A stretch of DNA of 64,000 bases from Sanderia malayensis (lineage: Eukaryota; Cnidaria; Scyphozoa; Semaeostomeae; Pelagiidae): the NCBI GenBank assembly GCA_013076295.1, contig RQOL01000906.1:5637104-5701103 (forward strand), read 5' to 3'. Under the pieces are notes generated by a model. It was given only the letters and a program-made list of their open reading frames with translations, searched no databases and was not told where the DNA came from. Of this stretch, positions 11,272 through 23,200 are shown piece after piece (the stretch's first letter is position 1; every line of letters starts with the position of its first letter). Both the position numbers and the translations under genes were made by a program.

Positions 11272-14200
11272 GTAAGTTCCTTTTTTTGGAATCAATCATG
11301 TTATAGAGCTTTCTACTTAAAGGCCTACTGCAATCAAAAATCACTTTCCCTTTTTCTGCAAAAAATGAAATTTCAATTTTTACTGATTACTTTGGTGCCT
11401 GTTTTGTTTTCATTTGATAACGATAATTATACTAAATTTGGCTTTGAAATGAGGGCACTGACTGCGACATGGTATGAAGTCATAACCATGAGACAGATCA
11501 ACTTTTACAATGGGAGAGTATCGGAAAAAAGTTTTCAAATCTGCAATGTGCGCAACCGGGGCCTTTATTAGAAAATCGGTCCCGAAGATACATAACTAGA
11601 ACTTCCCGCGCGTTGTTTCAGCTATTAACCAAAAAAATTGAGTTTAGGGTAGCGCTATAGCGGCACTTTAAAAAAAGGCACGGGGTCAGTCAAGCGACAT
11701 CTTATTCCGTGCGGTCATATTCCCAAGCAGCAGGAAGTATTCACAAAGGAATTTTGTCAGAAATCAGGGATGGCGGAGCTGTGTTAATAAAACTAGTAGC
11801 AAAAACGATAGCCGGGGTTATGTTGTTGGAGGACCAAGCAAAGTAAGCTCTTACACCAGTTAATTAATAAATGGGATTTTCAAGCAGCCGTTTTCAAAAC
11901 AAATTTGGGAACCATGGTGTTTTAACAGAAAGTTGTAACACCTCTCCTCTGACTATGATAATAAATTGTTATGCAGAATATTGCGATTAATTCTATTTTA
12001 TTTCTGCGACTTCTACCCCGATGAAAACACTGTAGCAACTTGGCGTTCCATTCCAGCCAGACGTGATGTAAAAGTAATTCGTTTTGATAAGACTGGACTG
12101 ACAACAACTTAGCAGCATCAGATATATCTTGAAAAGCCAACTCTGAGCATAAATAGTCCATGTAGATTCTGACAACATCTCTGCATTCTCTCACATATAC
12201 ATCATATGCGAATGCGACTCAGTCAAATCAAAATAATACAAGAGTATTTTTATTTCATATCAACACTGATCATCCCCGTTGTTTGCTTCCGCTCTCCGCC
12301 GCGGCTGATCGACCTCCCGCATTGACGTCACGACCAAAACTGCCCCAATTCAGACCCCAATTACTCCCCGCAAATCGTTTTCTAAAATTATGAAAAAAAA
12401 TTTAAAATTTTTGCAAAGACTTTAATATTTATGTCTCGGGAAACAATTTTTGATTTATGAGCTATTTTATTAGGTCTTTAAAGTAATCTAAGTTCATTTA
12501 TTTTTGAAAGTTTGATATGTTTTCTAATTTCCTTTTGTCAACGGTACATTTGCTCACAGCACTGAAACCAGAAAAGGTTGTTGACATGTCTTCTCAATAG
12601 TGGTTTTTTAATTTGATGCACTGTTTCCTATATTAACACCCTGGGCATTCATAAACTCCAGCAACTTTTAGGGGCATTCATTTTAGGTGACTCTGTCAGA
12701 GTTCTGGGTAATGTGAATACCATTTGTGTCACAACATCTGTCATTGCCCCCCCCCCAAAAACTGAAGTTTGTTTGTTTGCGTTTTGTGTTGATTGAGCAA
12801 CAAGAAAAATCAAAGTAATCTTTAGGTGGGTTGCAGCAGATGGCCGTTAGGCATAGGCTCACTATTTCATCTGTCTGCATTATCTTTTCATTAGTGATGA
12901 AAATCATAAGAATGGTTCTTGAAAATATTTCTCTTCTGGAGCAGCACGTGTGCTTCCAGTTTTATTAAAATTAAAGAACGTTTATTTTCCAAACTATTTA
13001 ACATAAATACTGTTTTTGTTGAACTAAATGCTCACAAGTATTTACATTATTGTGATAACCAATGGGTTTAAAAACATTTTTCTTTTCGAGCGACACTCAT
13101 GCAAGAAAAATCTCCCCATTCCATTTTTATGATCCATTGGTTTTTTAAACTGTTTACCCCGTTTTCTAATTGCAAAACAAGATTTGAAGATGTGCAAGTG
13201 TGGGTCAACAATGTTGTGCTTGTCAAGATTTTTAAACAAATAATGCACAGATATATTTTCTTCATTGCATTGGAGAATACATGAGAAAAGAACCTTGCCT
13301 TGAGTAAAAGTATTATAAAAACCTTTTTGGGTGGGACAGGAAAAGTCAATCTTAGTTCACTTGCACATTTTCTCTTGACTGGATAAATGTCCACCAGGGG
13401 TCTTGATTTTAAGAAATTTTCTTATGTGAAATGGTTTTGGAGACTGCAAAGAATCTTTTCAAGGAATTTGAACTTTTAAGGAATTTAAACTTTGAAGAAA
13501 TTTGCAAAGAATTTTCAAATTTAAATTTGATGAAAGAAACAAGGTGCATGCAATGCTAGAGCATATTCCAAGTTTGGCAAGTGCACACTCAAGGTATTTT
13601 GTTCCCAACAAAACTGCATTCCTAAAAATAGACATGACAGGACCCTGAAATGGGTATGGTTGGGCAAGGCAGGTGTAATGTTGTAGTTTAAACGTACTTC
13701 CTGCAACTCTCTTCCACCTGTTATAACAAAAACAATGAGGCGAAAATCACCAATTGAACAATCATAGTTTACTCATACCTCTGGCCGAGGTATGACAAAA
13801 AAAATAATATATGGAAGCTATTAGAAAGTCCGAAACGCAAATAACATAAAAGAACTAAACTGGTTTTCCCAACTAACTCGCAACTGACAACTCGCAAATT
13901 GCAGAATATAATCTCTCGGAGTGCATGGGTGGTAGGTTGATCTCTACCAGTGTGGTGCTGGTGCCTTATGTTCCTTACTGATTAAGATATAAATGTAGAT
14001 GAAGATATGTGAGAAAAAGTTGGCCTAAAGTTTGCACCGTGCTGCGGGGTTTTAAAATACACTGCAACAATGCACTGCAATGTTATTTCCACTGGAGTTA
14101 ATTAGTTTAACCTTGAAAAAAACCTTTACAACAGCATACCTGATGTCTTAGCAATCTTAGCAATCTCTTTAAAAAAAGTCATCAAACTTGAGCAAACCAA

Positions 14201-17200
14201 ACTTGACTTCAACAACTTCAAATAGTATAGTACACTTCCAATTGTCGTGATTGTAGTCTCCCGCTCGATTTTGTTGCCAAAATTAATATTTTTGCATCAA
14301 TGTGATGTTTGAAGTCTACTCTTTATAAAAAATTGTGGTACCAGTTTTTCTAGCCCATTTAAGGGGTACTTTGAAAAGACTGCTGAAATTTGAAATCCCT
14401 GCGGAGGAGCAAATTTACGTTTTCGCTGTTTATCTGCACATCTTGAGTTGTTTTGGGTAAAATACATAATACCAGCCACTCTGCATGATTCAATATCACA
14501 TGAATATGGATAAGGTGACCAGCCATACCCATTTCCATATATAGAAAACCCTTTTCCAAATATGGAAAAGGTCTTGGATGTCTCCGTTAATCAAAGATTT
14601 CAAGTTGCTCTCGTGACATTGTTCGTTGTCTTGGGATGTTTGGAAATACGGCAGCTGATCAAAGTTTTGAAGTGAAATGTCTCGAGCAGTTAGTTTGTCT
14701 TGTTTATGGACAACAAGGTCTTTCTACTGTTGGGACAGCTAGGTGGGCTTTGTTTAGCAAGAAAGGGTGTGAAGCTGAAAAACTACCTCCAACTAAAGGA
14801 GCGTTAATCCCGCATATCAACAGAGCTCGATTTTTTACAATTATTGCATGTGGATATAGTACATCATGGATATCGTGGATATCAGGTTTTTAATCAACGT
14901 ATGGTAATTGATTTCCAGAGCTCAACTTTCTTAGAAAACAGGTCTTTAATATTCATTTTAACAATTTCATTCTCCTGCAAGAACGATGTTACTTGTTCTG
15001 GTCACAGAATAGAGATAAACAGAAAACTCTATTCTGCGTTCTGGTATAGCTGCGCACTTGTTTGATCAATGATGAAGATCAAATGGCTTTTTGGGAAGCT
15101 TATTTTTTCCCCTAATCAATGACTGCGTATTTTCTAGATGTTGACGAATGTTTTGTTGGGACGCATAATTGCAGTGGTCATGCTAACTGCACCAACAATA
15201 TTGGCTCATATTCCTGCAGATGTCTTCATGGGTTTACTGGGAACGGTTTTCTATGTAATGGTATGTGTCATAATTTTTATTATTCATGGCTAAGAGATTT
15301 ACACATAATAATTTGTTGTATTCTTACCAATAACGAATCCGTATTTTTTAGACATTGATGAATGCTCCAGCTCTTCCTTAAATCAATGTGCACATAATTG
15401 TTCGAACACAGTAGGCAGCTACACTTGTTCTTGTCTTCCGGGATACCGTTTACAGAATCTTACTGAATGTGTAGATATTAATGAATGCCTTGAAGGAACC
15501 CATGTTTGCCACCCCAACGCAACTTGTTATAACTCTGTTGGCTCACATAGCTGTGTTTGTATGTCTGGCTATACTGGCAATGGGACGCATTGTAGAGGTA
15601 TTTGCAATTACCTGATTTATGCCTTTCTTTCGTTTGCAATTTTGTGATACCATTTTTTAATTGCTCCATCACGATTTTCCAGAGGATCGGTTATTTGCAT
15701 ATTCTTCACTTTCTACTGGAGACGACTCGTCGATTTCAATCGAATTTTCATCTGGTATTCCACTTGGCATTTCTGTGCACTTTATATTCCATGTAAGCTA
15801 TTTTATCACACGTTATTGCCGGTTACGTCCCCTTTTTGTATCTTTATAGTGCTTATCTTTGCGGATTTTAAATGTACATTAGTAATATATTTTATCGCAG
15901 GTGTGTGCAAATGGCTTGATAAGTTTTGGGTCACTGTACTGCACATTTGTACCACAGCCAAATGTAGGCCGTGACTTGCTCTTTGCTTGGTGGACTGATT
16001 TGGATACGAGATTGACAAATGCTGACGGTTCATATGTAGGAGGGTATGGCATTAGTCAGCATGTATCCACTGATACAGATCACCTTAGTGTAAAGATCTT
16101 TAATCAAACGAAAGCATATCTCCAGAATCATGGTACAGCCAATGAATGCGATTCATCATTCAGTGCAACTAATGTGTTTGTCGCAACATGGAAGAAAGCC
16201 ACACCATACCCATTTACCTATTATCGCGAACAAAATGAGGTTATTTTTTTCATTTTATGGATTTAGGAAATGTTATCTCTATTATTTTAAGCATTCCCTC
16301 TTGAAAATTTCGCAGACGTGTGGAAACTCGGAGATGATTGCTTCTTTGACAATGATGCACCCACACGTCCCACACCCTAACTGCCCAAGTATTGTCGGTA
16401 CAGCCACTGTGGATGATTAAACCTGTATGTAGCTACGCACAATTTCTCAACCTAAATTGTCCCGCCGTCCTATTGAGTATTAACTTAGAGATCTTCATCT
16501 TCATTGTATTAGCATTTTTGGAGAATATCATCAAGCAAATGATTTGATATTTTCTTAATTGTGAATTTATTTTTCAGTTTGTCACATTTCAAATTGTCAT
16601 TGCCACGGACACAAAGTCGACGTGTGTGTTTTACATATATGACGATGAAGGTATGCAATGGAATCAGCAATGGATAAAGCCGCAGGTTGGCTATGCGGTA
16701 TCTGCTATATCGCCAGCCAGAATCGTTCATCGAAAAATCCTGAATACTGTAACTGACGGGAGCGCCTTTAGATATGATAAAATTATTGGCAATACCGGAC
16801 ATAAGGGTCGATGGGCCTGGAAGCATGCCACCAACGTAAGCAACGACGTGGCTAAGTGTTATGGTTGGTATGCGCAACAGCCAGCTGAAAATATCATCAG
16901 GATAATGAAATATCACAGTGCAAGCCAATGTCCGCGTGGTTTTTGGCAAGCAAGATTGGATTGGAGATTCAGGTTTAATGGTTACAGACAAGGTGCACTC
17001 TGCTATGTATTACGAGCAACATGGTTCTTTCGTCGTACATCGATTTCATTCCACACACGATGTTGTTACGACATGTCAGATTTTTCATTGGTCCGGGAGT
17101 TCGATTCTTCGCTAAGCGAGCCGTTAACAGCCACATTTGTATCTCAAAAATATAGCTGGATATACATATGGTTTTATTCATTTATTAGACGTCGATCTAG

Positions 17201-20200
17201 AATTGAAGCACAAATAGACGATACGGCTGCTTTCGATTACTGTTGTAGAAAGTCTTCTCTTTGCGACTTGTACAAAAAGAAACGCCCAATGCCCATACAT
17301 GGCTTTTATCGCCCCCCACTACGAAGTATGTGACTTTTGAATATAATTAATGTTCTTGTTCAGATAGTTTTCTTTTTCGTATTTATTTCTTACGTTTTCT
17401 TTTGCTTTAGCGATATTCTGGGGTGATCCGCATATAACCACTTTGGATGGATTCACGTATACATTCAACGGTATTGGCGACTACGTTTTGCTTGAAATCA
17501 AGAACAGCACCGAATTTACTATTCATACCAGGTTATGCAAGGCTGAGGTTTTGGCAAATTCCACGACAAGGGAGTCAGCTGCTACCGTCTATTGTGGTTT
17601 TGCCATGAAGACAGACCAAGGGGCGCATGTTGAATTATATCAAAATGTTTCCAGTAAGTATTCCTTGTATTTTGTTCTTATTGCTGGCCGATGCTTTTCT
17701 GTGGTGCGAAGCTTATGTTTAATTGAAAATTAACTACTTTTGTTTCAAAAATTCTCATTAACAGGTGGGTTTGTGACTATATTTGTCAACAAACAAGAAT
17801 ACAACGTCACATATTTCAATTCAACGCAAACATTCAATGATACTGATATACAATGGACATTGGGCAATAAGAAACAGTTTTCGGTTTACTACGAGTCGGG
17901 TGTTGGTGCTGTAATTGAAGTCTTAAAGAATCAGCTAATCAGCACCGTATCGGTGCCACAAACCTTCTTCAACAAAACACAAGGACTTATTGGCACGAAC
18001 AACAACGATAAAAATGATGATCTAACAAGACCGAATGGTACACACATTTCAATTAATTCAACACAGGAGTATATCTACTACGAGTTTGGAGCATTGTGTA
18101 AGTTGATTATTCATCTCATATTTGTAAACACTCACTTGCTTTTCTGTATATCATAGTTTACTCGATTCCGATAGACATATATATTCTGTGACCGGAATTC
18201 TGTCTGAGTTTCCAAATTCAGCAAGGAACAAAGTATTTAGGGTCAGGAAATCGCATGATAACACTGATCTGGAGGCCAATGAAATTTTTTCGTCTAAACT
18301 CAGGGGAAGAAACCTCTACTTTTTTCCCTTCCTGGTTATACGAATTTCGCGAAAGTTTTTTACTGTTTAGACTTTCAGTCATGTTGATTAACGTAGTTGT
18401 TATTTTTCCATCTTTGTCTTGTTTCCTTGATAAAGCTGATGTGGCACACATCTTTTTTAATAAAAATAACTTGAAGTCTAATTGTCTCCCACCTCTCTCA
18501 ACGTTTGCACTCAAGGTTAAATTCCGACAACGAAATCATCCAGTGTTTCCGATAAAATATATGCTATGGATTCAAGCTTTGTTTACCTCGCCAAACTCCT
18601 TCCCTTGAAGAAATTTCGCTGCACATTCTTCTCATCTTGATGCCGTGGTTTTCAATATTTCTAGCTCTCGGCATAGAGCACTTACAACTTGAGCATCAAT
18701 TTTTTTTCTCTTTGAAACAATCATTTTCAGCATTTCCTGAAATCAAGGCGATGAATACTTTGGTTTTTGGTTTCTTCTTTATGCTAGAGTTTCTGTCCAC
18801 TGGGTCTGTAAATGATTGGTTTCTGCCCTATTGTTTACTGCTTCAAAGTTATTTCTGTAGACCAGTTTGTGTAGACCAGTTTGACAAATTGTATGGTCGA
18901 CGCACCCAAACCTTCATTTCTTTCAAAGAAACTTTTTATTAAAACCCGTTTGATATCTAGATATTGCTATGTAAGTTTTTTCTCTGCTGCTGGACCACTT
19001 CAATATTTCATGCCATTTTCAATCCAGCTATACCGTAATTTTGCCTCGTAAGTGTATGGGTAGGGTTCATTGCATTATTTTGAAGTTGACAATTTTTGTT
19101 GATTGTTACTGTTTACTTTCCTTACTCAACTTCAACATAATCTGTGAATTTGACTGAGTTTTTTATTGGAGGTCACCAATAAATTGCGAGAGAGAAAATT
19201 CATTACTTTTGAGAACTACTTTTCACTACTTCACCACTACGTTTTTTGAGAACTTTTAAAACCTTTATAATATATGTTGCCTTGTCTATGCTTGCTTCAC
19301 AATTATTTTTGAAGCAATCTGATCAACGGAACGTATAATCCTGCAGCACATTTTAAATAATTTAGATTTATGTTTATATAATTCAGATCTATGACAATTT
19401 TTCTCTTTTCCATCATCTTTGATTGTTCATACATTTCCTTGAAATTTTACGAGTTACTCTTATTTTTCTCTTGCAGGGAATGTTACTGGAAAGTCACTCT
19501 TCACGAGTCCAATGCTGGATTTTGACCCTTCCTTTGTTCCCAACTTTATTGAAGACCCTTTCATTCTTTTTGGAAACAATACTGTGTTAAAGGAGAAAGC
19601 AATTGCTACATGTGGACTGAATAACAAGCAATGTCTTTTTGACATGGCTATGACTGCGGATAGTGAGTCAGCAAGTGAAAGTATTGATGCCGTTGCAACT
19701 GTTGAAGCTGATAAACTAACAGCATGTAAGAGATGTTACACCATTTGTTTTGCAGATCGGTTGCAAGACTGCATTGCCTCTTGTTTTAATTATGATTTAT
19801 TTTCTTTCAGCAACATATCCCCCTTCAGTCATTGGACCAACAACATTAACTGTAACGTATGGTCAGATGATGAACTTTACAATTTTATCTAACGGAACTG
19901 GAACTCTTCATTTCTCTATTGTGGCTAATGGAACTACTGTGGTCGTAAACAGTTCAACTGGTTTCGTTCAATGGTTTGTTAACGGTACAAACTTCCGACT
20001 GAAATACATAGTAAGAGACTCAAATAACAGAACTGGTACTTTGTCTCCTTTTGTCAATTACTGCCACTGTTTAAATGGAGCATCATGCAATTCAACTAAA
20101 CTAAATACCCTTGCACCGATTACGAACACCCTTCTTCAGTATGGTACTTGTACTTGTCTGACTGGCTACACTGGTGCATTTTGTCAGAATCGCATCAGCT

Positions 20201-23200
20201 ATTGTGAAGAAGACCCGTGCTTTGAGGGTGTCAATTGTACTGAAAATTTTGCCAATCTCACTGCTGATTGTGCACCTTGCCCTGAAGGTTACATTGGAGA
20301 TGGTAGAAAATGTTACGGTAATAACCATCACGGAATTTTATTAAAAATCACTTATGGTTTTATTCGACTTATACCTTTCTCACACATTTTCTACATTTTT
20401 TGCAGACTTAAATGAATGTGTCACAAATGTAAGCTTGTGTAATCAACTATGTACCAACTTTCTTGGTGGCTATAACTGTTCCTGCTACTCTGGCTTTGAG
20501 CTTTCCAACGCTACATACTGTGGTGACATTGATGAGTGTTCTAGAAATCAACATAGCTGTCACAACTTTGCGAATTGTACCAACATCCCTGGTTCATATA
20601 ACTGTACATGTAATAAAGGTTTTACTGGAAATGGGACATTTTGTTCAGGTATGCATCACAGCGATTTAGTATTTAGAACATCTATGATTACTAGAAACAA
20701 CAAATCGTCCCCATTTCCCCACAATCATATTTTTCCTGCTTATCTTAGATTTTGATGAATGTGCCATGTCAGCACCAACGAATGTCAACAGGTCTGCAGC
20801 AACACATTTGGCAGCTATAATTGCTCATGTTTTAAAGGCTATATGCAGGTTAATACAACCGATTGCGCGAATTTGAACGAATGTAGTCTTAGAACAGATG
20901 ATTGTCATATAAATGCTACCTGTACAGATACACATGGATCATATATTTGTAATTGTAATTCGGGCTACACAGGAAATGGAACAGCTTGCTCAAATATTAA
21001 TGAATGCTCAACAAGCAATCCGTGTCATACAAACGCTAAATGCCTAGATACGGAAGGATCATACATTTGCAATTGTATTTCTGGATATTCTGGGAATGGT
21101 ATCAATTGCTCTGATATAAATGAATGTGCGTCAAACAACACCAACATTTGTAATCAGAATTGTATCAATACAGTCGGTGGCTATAATTGTTCATGCTGGA
21201 ATGGCTATGGACTTATTAACAAAACCTTCTGTGCCGATGTAGATGAATGTACTACCAATATGCACAACTGTGACGGGAACTCAACATGTTCAAATACTAT
21301 CGGATCTTTCAAGTGTCCCTGTAGAACTGGTTTCAATGAAACAAACAATTATTGCCTAGGTATGTTTTCATCCTACTTTTTTGTTTGTAAACATTTGCAT
21401 TGAACTAAAATTTAACTTTTTTTACTTTTCTCCGAACTTTTCTCACGGAAGGGATATTGCGTAATCACGTATATTGACATGAATTTGCTTATTTTAACAA
21501 TTGAAATTTGAACTTTCCCCAATAGATGTTGATGAATGCCATCTAACCAATGCTGATTGTAATGTAGACGCATTTTGCAATAATACAATCGGTTCATATG
21601 GTTGCTTCTGTAAGCCAGGATTCTCAGGAGATGGAAAGATTAATTGTGCAGGTAGGGATATGCAGCAATAATAGAACAAGCTAACGGAGCCTTTTAGACT
21701 TAACCTTCTTTATCAATCTTATCAATATTTAGGTAATTCACAATCGTGATAAATGAAATTTACAATTCATAATCAGTTACTATTCCAATCCATATTTCAA
21801 TAACGTCGCTTATCCATTTTGCCGTAGATATTTCAGAATGTGCTCTACTGGATGCATGTCATGCAAATGCTACATGTTTTAACCAGAACGGAAATTATTC
21901 ATGTCGCTGTATTAACGGCTATACTGGAAATGGAACTGTTTGCACAAATATCAATGAATGTGATAGCAACCCATGTCATGCCAATGCTACATGTAATGAT
22001 AATGATGGATCTTATACCTGTAGATGTAACATTGGCTACACAGGAACTGGAGAGTCTTGTACAAATATCAATGAATGCGATAACAGCCCATGTCATGCCA
22101 ATGCTACATGTAATGATAATGATGGATCGTATACCTGTAGATGTGAAATAGGCTACACCGGAACTGGACAGTCTTGTACAAATATCAATGAATGATAGCA
22201 ACCATGTCATACCAATGCTACATGTAATGATAATGATGGATCTTATACCTGTAGATGTAACATTGGCTACACCGGAACTGGAGAGTCTTGTACAAATATC
22301 AATGAATGCGATAGCAGCCCATGTCATGGCAATGCTACATGTAATGATACTAATGGATCGTATACCTGTAGATGTAACATTGGCTACACAGGAACTGGAG
22401 AGTCTTGTACAAATGTCAATGAATGTGATAGCAACCCATGTCATGCCAATGCTACATGTAATGATACTAATGGATCGTATACCTGTAGATGTACAGAGGC
22501 TACACCGGAACTGGAGTCTTGTACAAATATCAATGAATGCGATAGCAGCCCATGTCATGCCAATGCTACATGTAATGATAATGATGGATCGTATACCTGT
22601 AGATGTGACATAGGCTACACCGGAACTGGACAGTCTTGTACAAATATCAATGAATGTGATAGCAACCCATGCCATGCCAATGCTACATGTAATGATACTG
22701 ATGGATCTTATACCTGTAGATGTAACATTGGCTACACAGGAACTGGAGAGTCTTGTACAAATGTCAATGAATGTGATAGCAACCCATGTCATGGCAATGC
22801 TACATGTAATGATACTAATGGATCGTATACCTGTAGATGTGACAGAGGCTACACCGGAACTGGAGAGTCTTGTACAAATGTCAATGAATGTGATAGCAAC
22901 CCATGTCATGCCAATGCTACATGTAATGATACTAATGGATCGTATACCTGTAGATGTAACATTGGCTACACCGGAACTGGAGAGTCTTGTACAAATATCA
23001 ATGAATGTAATAACAACCCATGTCATGCCAATGCTACATGTAATGATAATGATGGATCGTATACCTGTAGATGTGACATAGGCTACACCGGAACTGGACA
23101 GTCTTGTACAAATATCAATGAATGTGATAGCAACCCATGCCATGCCAATGCTACATGTAATGATACTAATGGATCTTATACCTGTAGATGTAACATTGGC

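Noticed and set aside
13042..13394. Possible Cys/His-rich minus-strand gene in intron 1
   Set aside because: Cysteine and histidine spacing fits no zinc-finger pattern I can defend, and the frames overlap without splice support.
16315..16420. An exon-like stretch after TTTCGCAG in intron 5
   Set aside because: The NIDO reading joins exon 5 to exon 6 in phase 0 without it, and every frame through it meets a stop or lacks a good donor.
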